This document shows, piece after piece, positions 24,623-36,203 of a stretch of DNA of 64,000 nucleotides. Numbering within the stretch: the stretch's first letter is position 1; each line of letters begins with the position of its first letter. The stretch spans positions 186,001-250,000 of the forward strand of contig MU404068.1 of assembly GCA_022695795.1 (NCBI GenBank), written 5' to 3'. The position numbers and the translations under genes were made by a program. This stretch comes from Biscogniauxia marginata (lineage: Eukaryota > Ascomycota > Sordariomycetes > Xylariales > Xylariaceae). Under the pieces are notes generated by a model. The model did not search any database, was not told the DNA's origin, and saw only the letters and a program-made list of their open reading frames with translations.

Positions 24623-26945
24623 ATGGCCGATTCTGATCCTATGGATGTCGACGAACCAAGAGGCATCAAACGGAAAGATCCGCCAACGTCACCGGTTGAT
24701 GACACTCCCCGTCGTATCAAGGCAAGTCCTGAGTTCTCCGTGCGCCCCAATTAGATGCGGCAAAGCTAATATCATAGTCATTGCCTCGCCGATCTAGGCC
24801 TTGGATCCTGATGTCGTCAACAAGATTGCTGCTGGCGAGATTATTGTAGCACCAGTACATGCATTGAAGGAGTTGATTGAGAACGCAGTTGATGCCGGAT
24901 CCACGTCGCTGGAGGTCCTGGTCAAAGACGGCGGCCTGAAATTGCTGCAAATTACTGATAATGGCCATGGCATCGACGTCAGTTTCATTCACGCGAGTCA
25001 CCGCCCTTCTGTCTCCCGCTGCTGACTATCCCTGCAGAAAGAGGACTTGGCAATACTTTGTGAGAGATTTACCACCTCTAAACTGAAGAAGTTCGAGGAT
25101 TTGAGCAACATCTGCACATACGGCTTCCGGGGCGAAGCACTAGCCAGTATCAGTCACATTGCTCACCTTACCGTGACAACCAAGACGAAGGATTCCAGCT
25201 GTGCCTGGCGTGCTCACTATGACGGTGGTAAGCTGTCGCCGGCAAAGCCTGGCCAATCGTCGGACCCCAAGCCGACAGCGGGGCGAAATGGTACGCAGAT
25301 ATCAGTTGAAGATTTGTTTTACAACGTCCCGACACGTCGTAGGGCTTTCCGGTCTGCGTCCGATGAGTACAACAAAATCATTGATATGGTGGGACGTTAT
25401 GCTATCCATTGCAACGGCGTCGCTTTTTCATGCAAAAAGCATGGCGACTCTGGAACTTCTATTGCTGTGCAATCCCAGGCCCCAACGATAGATCGCATTC
25501 GTCAGATCCATGGTAGCGGTGTGGCAAATGAGCTTATCAAGTTCGATACCTCTGATGATCGTTGGGGCTTCAAAGCCTCTGGTTGGGCAACTAATGCAAA
25601 TTACCACATCAAGAAGACAACCCTCCTCCTATTCATCAACAACCGTAGTGTGGAATCGTCAAATATCAAGAAGGCGTTGGAACAGACGTACTCCGCTTTT
25701 CTTCCCAAAAATGGGCACCCGTTCGTTTATCTCAGCTTAGAAATCGACCCTCAGCGGGTGGACGTCAACGTCCACCCCACAAAGCGAGAGGTCAATTTCC
25801 TTAACGAGGATGAAATCGTCCAGGCTGTTTGTCAAACGATCCGTGATAAGTTAGCTGCTGTTGATACAAGCCGCACATTCATGACCCAAACATTGCTTCC
25901 TGGCACTATCCTCCCCAGCACCGCATCACATCAGGATGATGAGTCGTCAACTAAGTCACCGGCCACCACGCGCAAAACGCCAGCACGTCCATATGAAAAT
26001 AATCTTGTACGAACAGATGCATCATTACGGAAGATCACGAGCATGTTTCCCTCCGCCTCCAAATCCCCGACTCCAGGCACATCTGCCAACGCCCCATCTG
26101 AAGGTAGTCACGATCCGGTGTATGAAATCACAGATCGCGAGCCGGTCTTTTGCCGCCTTACAAGCGTGCGCGAGCTCCGCACTGCTGTCAGGGATGATAT
26201 GCACCACGAGTTAACCGAGATATTTGCCAGCCACACATTTGTTGGTATTGTAGACGAAAGGCGCCGGCTCGCCGCCATCCAAGGTGGAGTCAAGCTCTTC
26301 CTCATCGACTATGGCCGCGCGTGCTTTGAATACTTTTACCAAGTTGGTCTCACCGACTTCGGCAATTTCGGTGCTATCAAGTTCCAGCCGGCACTCGATC
26401 TACGTGAGGTTCTGAATATTGCGGCCGAGCATGAGAAAGCGACTGCTGTAGATGGTGAGCTAGCTGATGATGATGACTTCGATGTAAGCGAGGTGGTGGA
26501 TGCGGTAGCTCAGCAGTTGATTGAGAGAAGAGAAATGTTGCTGGAGTATTTTAGCCTCGAGATTTCTCCAGCTGGCGAGCTATTGAGTATCCCCCTTCTC
26601 CTGAAGGGCTATACTCCGTCCATGGCTAAGTTGCCGCAGTTCCTGCTCCGCCTCGGCCCACACATTGATTGGACGGACGAAAAACTCTGTTTCGAGTCGT
26701 TTCTCAAGGAGCTGGCCACGTACTACGTTCCAGAACAGCTTCCATCGCTCCCGGGTAATGACGCAGCCGAGGACAATGTGCCTGATGAGATCAAAGCGAG
26801 AAGGGCCCAGATCCGACGGGCCGTAGAACATATCTTCTTCCCGGCATTTAAGGCGAGGCTTGTCGCGACCAAGTCATTTATGAAAGGCGGTGTCTTAGAG
26901 CTAGCTAATCTCAAGGGACTCTACAGGGTCTTCGAGAGATGCTAA
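24623..26945 (+). CDS. MLH1: DNA mismatch repair protein Mlh1 (MutL homolog)
   Basis: MutL-family GHKL ATPase. It pairs with Pms1/Mlh3 in the nucleus and acts after MutS proteins in mismatch repair and meiotic crossing-over. Exons: 24623-24721, 24798-24977 and 25038-26945, giving 728 residues, typical for fungal Mlh1. ATPase motifs are intact: LIENAVDAG (catalytic Glu about 58, Asn about 62), DNGHGID (87-93) and GFRGEAL (122-128). NVHPTKREV lies further on. The acidic linker leads to the C-terminal dimerisation domain, and the protein ends in the family's hallmark FERC. A 33-residue N-terminal extension precedes the usual RIKALD start, as I recall for other filamentous fungi. Intron 1 (24722-24797) uses a GC donor (AAG followed by GCAAGT); intron 2 is 60 nt. 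All key residues are present, so the gene appears functional. Confidence 0.97.
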
Positions 26946-27454
26946 GGCAGATCCAGATGACACGGCATCTATTTTCCGGTGGGAATGAGAAAGTTGAAGG
27001 GTCAATACCTGTTGCACAATAGCTGTTCACTAGATGTCTTTCTGTTACAGTGGCAGAGATATGTGTATTATTTCAAGCGAGCGTCGCCTATATCCCGTGT
27101 ATGTCAACACGCATGTAAAGCTATTAATTAGGGTGCTTTACTTTCGAGACGAAGCTATTAATATATGGAAATAGTAAGATTGCTCGGTAGTGTGTTACTA
27201 GATGGGAAAAAGTCGTAGGGCCTTATAGATTATCCTTGTAGACTAATGACCATCTAACTTAAGTATATAGTCCAAGAACGTGCATAGAATTAATTATCTA
27301 CTGTTCGATCGCTCAATACTCTCGGGCTGCATCAAGGTGATAGATAATATAATATATACCTAGGTGGGTATGTATGTCTGCGTAATTCACGTATGCCGGG
27401 AAAATCAAGTCTTGCTTAGGGAAAAGAGAGAAAAAGAGATATGTAGTAAATATA

Positions 27455-27530
27455 CCTCACTGGGAGCGATTCGAACCTGCGACCTCTAAAAGCAAAAAGA
27501 CATGCCAATGAACTACGTACGGCACAGAGG
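27455..27530 (-). pseudogene. Degenerate tRNA-like sequence
   Basis: A 76-nt segment that on the minus strand begins CCTC and ends GAGG. It carries GTAGTTCATTGG, like a D-arm, and GAGGTCGCAGGTTCGAATC, which matches a canonical variable loop and T-arm 5' half. The 3' side of the T-stem (CGCTC) no longer pairs with GCAGG, and the anticodon stem is poor. It is most likely a mutated tRNA gene or tRNA-derived repeat. Confidence 0.45.
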
Positions 27531-27869
27531 TGAACTATGCTTTCCAGCGACTGAGGCCAGCGGGTATAGGAGCCATGATAGTGCATGCACACGGGGTCGG
27601 TGTAGTGGCACGGGTATCTTCAACCCCCGAATGGGCATTGCGTCTTCGTATGTGAAGGTTGATGCCGGTCCTTGACGATACGACACACCTGCGGTACTAC
27701 CTAGTGAGGTCTTTACTTGGGGGTCGTCTCTTATCCTATTAGGGGGTCCTACGGTTTACTAGCTAAGTGATGCATGTCATCACTTAGGAGAGAAGAAGAA
27801 CAAGAACAACAACAAGGGGACGGGGCCAAATATAGCACAAGGGGAAGGCGCGAAACATATTCACATCGT

Positions 27870-27887
27870 GAGAGAGAGAGAGAGAGA
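27870..27887. repeat. (GA)n microsatellite
   Basis: About nine GA units in the intergenic region. Confidence 0.85.
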
Positions 27888-28491
27888 ATCTCCATTCTGG
27901 TGTATGTCTCTAGCTAGGAACCTAACCTAACCTAAGCAACTAACCATCCCGAACGCAACCGCAATACCGTCATCCATGTGCCATATCGTGTGTGGACCTG
28001 CGAGAAAAGAGACCCCGGGGACCTAGAAACCCTAGAACTGGAGACTTTATATGCCATCGTCCAGTAAACTCAGTAGAGTAAGGAAGGGAACCTGTTCCCC
28101 CCATCATCGCCATGGTCATGATCATGATCATCGTCGTTGGTCTCGTTGCTTCGTAATCCCGGTTGCCGCGTGGCAAGTTAAATCAATCGGCGTAAAAGAA
28201 AAGAAGAAGAGAAAAGAAGAGAAATAAAGCGAAAAGGCAGAAGGGGAATTTGTGCGTGGATGATAACGTAGTAGCGCCGACCACGAAACAAACAAGTGAC
28301 GACTGGCCATGGGGATTCCCCGTACGAGGGTTAGAAAGAAGGAGGAGGGCGATGTTCGTGTTGGGTTTGGGTTGGGGAGTAAGTGCATGCATGTACGTGA
28401 CGACGGGCGGTCTGAGTCACGCCGAAACAAAGTGCGGGAACCTGTTCATCCCTAACCCGACCCTCCTAGCCAAGCTTCCCTACCCGGAAAC

Positions 28492-28753
28492 CTAGGCCGT
28501 GTAGTCGACGTCGTCGCCGTCGTCGTCATCCCCGGCGAGCTTGGAGAGCACGGGCTTGATGTCGGAACTGTCCGAGTCCTCGACCTTGGCCGGGGTGAGG
28601 TTCTTCTTGGCCGGGCCGGGGCGGCGCTGACGCTTGGGGGCTGGAGTGCTTGGCTCTGTTTGCGTGGTTAGTAGGGTGGGTAGGTACGTCTTTGTCGACT
28701 GGTGATTAGGGTAGGCTGGGGAGGGAGGGGGGGAGGGAAGGGGTGGATATATA

Positions 28754-28787
<34 letters not shown>

Positions 28788-29133
28788 TAGGTAGGTATAT
28801 GTAGAGAAGGAGTCTTGAGATAGGTAACCTGTGTAATCTATGAAGGTAGGCACGCAAGGAACAACTTACCCGAGTCGCCGTCCTCGTAGTTAGCCTCCGG
28901 GTCGGCCTTCTTGGCTCGCTTGCGTCCGGTGCCGGGAGTAGTAGCTATTATTGTTAATTACCTAGTCAGTCAAGAAAAAGAAAAAAGAAAAATTGATGGA
29001 AGGAGGGTAAGAGAGAGAGGTAGGAATGGAAGAGCGGAAAAGCAGTTTAATTAGTTCAAAGCGTTACATACCTCCGGAAGCACCAGAGCCCGGTGCCTTG
29101 CCGCGCTTGCCCGTGGGGGTCGCAGGGACGGAT

Positions 29134-29169
<36 letters not shown>

Positions 29170-29475
29170 TTGCTGCCGTTGCTCTGAGAGGCCTCTTTCT
29201 TGATGGCCGCGATGGTGTGGCTCAGGGCCTTGGGGGTGCGGCCCGGCATGTCGAGGTCGGCGAGCTTGATCTTGGCTCCGCCGTCGGTGAGCTGCTTGAT
29301 GATCTTGAGGAGCAAGGTGTACTGTAAAGAAAAAGTTTGGCAATGGTTAGGCGAAGTGATCTTCACTATAGGTCTTGTGAGTGAGGAACATGTTCCGACA
29401 TACCTTTTCGCCCTCAGTCCACTTCTTGGCGTCGCTGCCGTTGGCGGAGGCACCGTTGGTAGGGTTGTCCGACAT
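28492..29475 (-). CDS. Small SANT/Myb-like nuclear protein with acidic tail
   Basis: Probable chromatin or DNA-binding protein. Four exons on the minus strand: 29475-29404, 29321-29072, 28944-28870 and 28655-28492, giving 186 residues; all joins keep frame with GTATGT/GTAAGT donors. Residues about 17-68 (KKWTEGEKYTLLLKIIKQL then DMPGRTPKALSHTIAAIKKE) look like one short Myb/SANT-type helix-turn-helix of the kind common in small fungal proteins. A Ser/Asn segment leads to 11 consecutive glycines, coded by a GGC run at about 29133-29168. Then come basic patches (TGKRGKAPG, TGRKRAKKAD, PKRQRRPGPAKK) that could act as nuclear localisation or AT-hook-like segments, and an acidic tail (GDDDDGDDVDYTA). 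Intron 3 (28656-28869) contains a (TG)n microsatellite. The specific role is unknown. It converges with MLH1. Confidence 0.85.
28758..28784. repeat. (TG)n microsatellite in intron 3 of the SANT-like gene
   Basis: About 13 TG units within the 214-nt third intron. Confidence 0.9.
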
Positions 29476-32400
29476 CTTGGCTGGTGGTGGTTGGTGATGG
29501 TGCTGATGAAGCGTTAATAGAAGAAGCGGTGGTCTGGGAAGTTGAGGGAGGTATGTAGGTGTTGGTTGTTCTGGTTGACGAGGTCGGGGTGTTGGGGTGG
29601 GAAGAAAGTGAAGAGTGTAGTAGGAAGGATCAGCGATCAGAGGGTGGCATACTTTGGTAGGTAGGTAAGTAAGTAAGTAGGTGGTTACTAAGAGGCAGGC
29701 GTGCTGGGATTTGTTTACACGTTGGTCCGAGATGATGGTTTTGGCGATGCTGCAGTGCTGCAGTGCTGCAGGGAAATGTAATATGATGTACTGAGGTGCA
29801 ATGGTACGGATAGGTCAAGGGCGGCTGTGGTTAGGGTAGGTGTGTTTTTACTGTCGTGGGGATATATGACTTGGGTGTTGACCGAGGGAGGGGGGTAAGT
29901 ACCTAGGTAGATGTATAACGTTGCCCTGGTTGGCAAGTACCGTGCTCTTCAGGATGGGTTGAGTATGGCCAGGTGACTACTACTATGGTGGTTCCCTATG
30001 AGTTGCTTAACGGTGTCTTCTATTATGCTGCATGGTGGCCAGTTGGAGGTACGCACACCCTTTACGTGGGTAGCAACCACTCATCTGACCCTCCCCCAGC
30101 GATCTGTTGATACCCCCTACTATACCCACCATATAGATTAAGTCACAGTATACCGGCCTACTATGTATAATCCAGTACCGAGCAGAAATATTCCAGTCAG
30201 CCATCATACAAGAGACAGGTCCAAAAGCCATATGGTGAACAACCGGGTGCCAATCACTACTGTAAGGATACCTGCTGTAATGGGGTACCAGCGACACTGT
30301 CGTGCGAGCAGATAGACCTAAGGGTACCTTCGGAAGCAGTGTATTTACATACAAAACTCACTCTTTGTTCCCGACTAGCCTTGTATTTTGACTCTCTCCT
30401 TATTGCCTTTCCCCATGTCTTGCTTGCCGAGAAGGCTCCTGATAGCTGCGGAGGAGTACGTAGGTCAAGCTGGGAACCATAAGGGAGACCTCAGATTTTG
30501 TTTAGGCAATTAGTATTAAATTCTTAATAATATGAGTAGTATTGTGAGCATGCTAGGCTCTTATGACGACGTGAAGTGACGGGATTTTTCTTCTTCTGAA
30601 GATACAGAGGTAGAGATGATACTTGAAAGGAGTGGAAAGAACTAGTAAAACAGACTGCCCACTGGGACCTTGTAAAATGCTAGCTAGATAGGAGATGTGC
30701 CTAGCTCGTAGTAAACAATGGAGGTGAGGGTTTACACAACAGGCATGAAAAATATCACGCTTTCAAGGGCACCCGTCTGCCTAGGAGTGGCTCATCCCGC
30801 CAAAGAAACAACAGGCCGAGTTATCTGTAGCCTAAGGCACCTACTATTACTTTGTTTGCCACTCTAAGACATTTAAGTGCTTGATCTCTTGCCAAGATGG
30901 AGAAAGAGGCAAGAAGGGGACTTTAAATGGGCGTATTAGACTTAGATACCTTCGCCTATTCTAAAGGATCTCATATATCATATGTGAATCTCGCATTGCG
31001 CTATGAACACAAATAAAGCATGTAGTATTGCACCAACTATAGAAACTAACTGCAGTCACTTGGCTGGTTTGTTTCCTAATCAGCGAGGAACTCGAGGTGC
31101 ATATTTGCACCGAGTCTTTTCAAGATACCACGGCATGGTTCGGGACGAATTCGAGATGTTATTTATCCGACAATTAAAGCTACTACCATTTAATAATTTG
31201 TCGATACTGTACTTGGTCATATGCTAACAAAGCACACATGAAAACGGGGATTCAGTGCTGTCGGCTTGGCATGTGATGGCTAACAGGAATATTCACTGAC
31301 CTGACTGTGGCGAGTTGGATGGGATATGTATCACTTAAATGATGTGATGTACACGTGATCACGAAGCAAGGGACTCACATCTACTATATATCGACTCTAG
31401 GACGCCCATTTATATCTATTTGTAGAAACGAATAGTTATTCAGGATTGTAGATTTCATCCCTTGTCTTATTGGAGCTTGTTAGGTTTTTTTTTTTGGTCA
31501 GATCTCACTGATAGACCGGTCTCACAAAAGTTGCCAACTGCATGCAAGAGGCCGTCTGAGACAGCCGTGTTCTCAAAGGGGTACCGGTATGCCTCAACTC
31601 GAATACGGATATGGGTGCGAACAAGCACATGCATGAATCCGTTTCATTAATCTTATCTGATTTGAAATTATCTGATAGGATGGAAACAATGGCCTAGGTT
31701 ACGACTGACACAAATTCCCACCAACAATTGCGTGCCTTGTAATTGCGACAGCAGCCAGTTAGGGACAGCATAGAGAAGTAGAATAGTCACGGAACCTGCA
31801 CGTCGTAGCGAGAATGCTGATGCTGTGGACTAAAGCTTTCTTACAGGGGCTATTCACCAAGAAACAAAAGGTACCTAAACATAACCCATAAAAAATATAA
31901 CGAATGACTTTGTGATTTTCGACCGGTCAGATCAACACCCAATTTAGCAACTCTATAATTTACTCGAGAGACAGTACTACGACTAAAATTTAAAATTTAT
32001 CTTATAGGTATATATACTTACACATTCTTTACTTCCTTGCCTGGAACTTTATAGGTTTTTAGTAGATCCTTTGCTAGTATAAGGCTGAGATGAGGGCCCG
32101 AATTACACATTTGGGCTTCTTTTTCTTTCTTTCCTTTTTTCCTTTTTTTTCTTTTTTCTTTTTTGTAGAGGAAGCTGTTCGGTGAGACTAACTGTCTCGT
32201 GATACAAGCTACCTATATATAGGTAGGTATGTACCTAGGTACTAACATAAAGGCAGTAAGCGTACGTAAGCATAATGCGGAGAATTGTTTTCTTGGCAAA
32301 AATGGGGACTCTTGCACGTGAATATCCTAGCAAGATTGGCCCGTACCTTAAGGTACCTAGGTACCTACAGTTAGTTCATGTACCAGGGGGAGGCGGGGAC

Positions 32401-32855
32401 TGCAAACCCCCTGCGCGGCTGCAAAACTCAATCTGCGGCTACCAACGTGCAATCTTTCCCGACAAAAGCCAACTTCGAACTCAACCAATCGACAAAACCA
32501 TCGTCGTCTCTGGTATGCTTCGAGTGCTTCCAGATCTTTCCTCCGGCGTGTCCTAGCGTGCTTGCTCCTAGAGTGTTTGTTTACGGCCCTGTCGCCTGAA
32601 TGCTCTCTCGTCCTCCCCGTTGATCAGCGTGAACCGCCGCGCTGGATGAGGCGGCGTCTCCTACTACCTCTGCGCAACCTGAGTCACGCGGAGTCGAGCT
32701 CTACTCTGCTGTTCCAACCGCCCCTGTCCTGTACCAGAAGACCCCTGCGGTTAGCGAGTACGCGGACGCGTGACACTCGCTTCCACGTGGCTCCTTGTTG
32801 TGCTCGCCTATTCTCTACAAAAGCCATCGATCCCCAGTCTCAGCCCGCCGCCGCC
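29476..32855. other. Divergent intergenic region upstream of NMA111
   Basis: No gene seen. Notable points are a threefold TGCTGCAG repeat near 29749-29771, a pyrimidine-rich tract at 32115-32167, and dense TAGGTA/TACCTAGGTA words at 32208-32245 and 32343-32370. The final few hundred bases are CT-rich and probably include the NMA111 promoter and leader. Confidence 0.55.
32115..32167. repeat. Pyrimidine-rich (T-rich) tract
   Basis: Over 50 bases almost wholly T and C on the plus strand, about 700 bases upstream of the NMA111 start codon. Confidence 0.8.
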
Positions 32856-35800
32856 ATGAACAGAACAAGCCCCACGATCCGGTCGAAGCGGAAGCAGATC
32901 CCTTTTCCTTTGGACGAACGCCCACACAAGCAATTTCGGCAGTCCCTAAATGGGAAGATGTCTCCGAGCGAGAACACACCCGATACGGAGCTGTCAGGTT
33001 TTCTGGACAACAGCGATCTGGCTGATGACGAAGACGTGGCTACCTTTTTCACGGCCCCGCCTGCTGCCGACACTGCCGAATGGCAAGTTACCATAGAACA
33101 TGTCGTCCGAAGTGTCGTGTCCATCCGTTTCTGTCAAACATGTTCCTTCGATACTGATGCCGCTTGTGCGAGCGAGGCAACTGGCTTTGTCGTTGACGCA
33201 GAGAAGGGGTAAGCCAAGCATCCAAGTACTTAATCTCTCCTCCACCGCTGATGCCTTGCTAGCTACATCGTAACGAACCGACATGTAGTTGGAGCGGGCC
33301 CGTTTTGGGGCTTCGTGGTGTTCGACAACCACGAAGAAGTCGACGCGTACCCGGTTTATCGAGACCCCGTCCATGACTTTGGCATTTTACGCTTCGATCC
33401 AAAAGCCATCAAGTACATGCCCGTAACGGCTTTAACCCTCCGTCCGGATATGGCCAAAGGTATGTAGTGTTTCTCGGACCTATCTAAAACAGTTATACTG
33501 ACATGCCCTCACAAGTTGGCGTCGAAATCAGGGTAGTCGGAAATGACGCCGGTGAAAAGCTCAGTATTCTTTCCGGTGTCATCAGCCGCCTGGATAGAAA
33601 TGCTCCCGAATATGGCGAAGGATATAGCGATTTCAATACGTGCTACTATCAGGCGAATGCCGCAGCTAGTGGAGGCAGTTCGGGCAGTCCCGTCGTCAAC
33701 ATTGATGGCTTTGCTATAGCTCTACAAGCTGGTGGGAGATCTGATGGCGCTTCGACGGATTACTTCCTGCCCTTGGATCGTGTCTTAAGGGCCCTACACT
33801 GCATACAAGAAGGCAGGCCGGTCGAACGAGGCACAATCCAATGCCAATTTCTCATGAAGCCCTTTGACGAATGTCGTCGACTTGGCCTCACGCCGGACTG
33901 GGAGAAAGGGGTTCGAGAAATGTTTCCTAAGGAAACCAATATGCTTGTTGCTGAGATTGTTCTTCCTGAAGGGCCATCATACAACAAAATCGAAGAGGGC
34001 GACGTTCTCTTGAAAGTGAATGGCGAGATGATAACCCAGTTTATCCGCCTTGACGATATCTTGGACTCGAATGTTGGGAAGACAATTCGCGTTACTTTGC
34101 AACGTGGAGGCGAAGATGTTGATATTGACATTGTTGTAGGGAATCTCCACGACATAACACCTGACCGCTTCGTTACTGTAGCTGGAGCAAGTTTCCACGA
34201 CCTTTCCTACCAGCAGGCTCGTCTTTACGGTGTTGCATGTAAGGGCGGAGGTGTTTTTGTCTGTGAATCTACTGGTTCTTTCCGCTTTAATAGTTCCGAT
34301 AACGGTTGTATGATTCAAAGTGTGGATCAAAAGAAAACTCCTGATCTGAACACCTTTATCGAAGTCATCAAACAAATTCCAGACAGAAAACGAGTCGTGG
34401 TTACCTATAAACACCTTAGGGACCTCCACACCCTCGATACCACAATTATCAATGTTGATCGGCACTGGTCAACTAAGATGCGCCTAGCAGTGCGGAACGA
34501 TAAAACTGGCCTGTGGGACTTTAAAGACCTAGCTGATTCTATCCCCCAAGAACCCCCCGTGCCGCGAAAAGGTACATTCATCCAGTTAGAGAACACTGCT
34601 CATCCCGCTGTAGCCGAACTCGTCCGGAGTTTCGTGCATGTATATTGCTTCATGCCCCTGAAACTAGATGGATTCCCAAGGAATCGTAGATGGGGAATGG
34701 GTTTAGTGATTGATGCGGGAAAGGGTCTAGTGGTGATATCGAGAGCAATTGTCCCTTATGACCTGTGTGATATATGGATTACCATTGCAGACTCCATTGT
34801 TGTCCAGGCCAAGGTCATCTTCATGCATCCGCTTCAGAATTACGCAATCATCCAGTATGACCAAGCACTTGTCAATGCACCAGTCTTAAGCGCAAGACTA
34901 GGAAATGATACCATCACAGCAGGTGCTTCGACTACTTTTGTTGGATACAACAGGAATAGACGGATCGTCCATGCTGCTGCTACTGTGACCGAGGTCTCGG
35001 CAGTCACCATTCCTGCTACCTCTGGAGCGCCCAGATATCGGGCCACCAATATCGATGGCATCACTGTCGATACAATTCTCAGTGAGCAATGTGGTAGTGG
35101 GGTATTGGTCGATGAAAGCGGCACTGTGCAAGCGTTGTGGCTTACCTATTTTGGCGAGAGATCTCATAACTCAAGGGATGAAGAGTATCACATGGGCCTT
35201 GGTACACCGACCTTGCTGCCAGTCATTTCTCAGATCCAGCAAGGTCGCATTCCGAAACTGCGTATGCTCTCTGCGGAATTTCGAGCTATTCCTATGTCAC
35301 AAGCGCGAGTGATGGGCGTCTCTGAAGATTGGATTCATCAAGTGACGTTGGTTAACAAACATTGCCATCAGCTTTTCATGGTTGCGAAGCGTACCTTCGA
35401 ACGCGGCGATTACCCTAGTATACTCCTTGAGGGCGATGTCATCTTGACGCTGAATGGCAAGGTGATCACGCGCGTGATAGACTTAGATGTCATGTACTCG
35501 CACGAAGTTCTGGACGCCATCATCGTTCGCGAGAGCCAGGAGCTGCATCTTCAGGTCCCTACGGTGCCCGCGGACAATGTGGAAACCGACCACATCATCT
35601 CGTTTTGTGGAGCTGCTTTACAAGTCCCCCATCTCGCTGTCAGGCAACAGATTAACAAACTGCATAGCGAGGTTTACATAGCTGCGCGTAGCCGCGGCTC
35701 GCCGGCATATCAGTATGGACTTGCGCCAACAAACTTTATCACCCACGTCAACGGAAAACCGACACCGGATCTGAAGACTTTCCTGGAGAATGTGACCAAG

Positions 35801-36203
35801 ATCCCGGATAACACCTGTAAGTTCTTACACACACTTGCAATTCCCCCACCTCGGGGCGCATTGCTTATCGCCCCTTGATTCATTGGCCACAGGAGACCTT
35901 TCCACATCGCATCACACGGTCTAACTAGATATAAATAAACTAACACTTCTTCTCTTACCAGACTTCCGGCTCAGGGCCATGTCTTTCGACGACGTTCCGT
36001 ATGTCATCACGATGAAAAAGAACGAGCACTACTTCCCCACGATGGAGTGGATCAAAGACGGCTCGGACCCGTGCGGCTGGAAGCGGGTCACGTACGCGAG
36101 CAACGGACACGCCGTCGACGGGGAGCCCACCGAGGGCTTGTTGCCCACCTCTGAGGACGACCTCGGCGATATGGACGAGGACGACGATGGCGGTGAGCTT
36201 TAG
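32856..36203 (+). CDS. NMA111: HtrA-like nuclear serine protease Nma111 (pro-apoptotic, PDZ repeats)
   Basis: Large fungal HtrA/Omi-type serine protease with duplicated protease/PDZ halves. The yeast homolog is nuclear and linked to apoptosis-like death and lipid homeostasis. Exons: 32856-33208, 33263-33459, 33516-35816 and 35962-36203, giving 1030 residues, close to the usual length. The catalytic triad is visible in the first half: TNRHVV (His about 125), HDFGILRFD (Asp about 156) and GGSSGSP (Ser about 239). PDZ-like segments follow ([14 protein letters not shown] near 275-300). A second protease-like half lacks an obvious triad, and a second PDZ segment ([15 protein letters not shown]) is present. 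The last exon gives NTYFRLR and an acidic C-terminus ([14 protein letters not shown]). A basic RSKRKQIP near the N-terminus fits a nuclear localisation signal. The start ATG sits in GCCGCCATGA; upstream in-frame codons lack family character. Confidence 0.96.

Larger units (their letters stand above)
26946..28491. other. Convergent intergenic region between MLH1 and the SANT-like gene
   Basis: Contains the two 3' ends, a tRNA-like relic at 27455-27530, a (GA)n run at 27870-27887 and a CCTAA triplication near 27922-27937. No gene seen. Confidence 0.6.

Noticed and set aside
27919..27940. Telomere-like CCTAA repeat
   Set aside because: Only about three CCTAA units, not CCCTAA, and internal to the window between ordinary genes; not a telomere.
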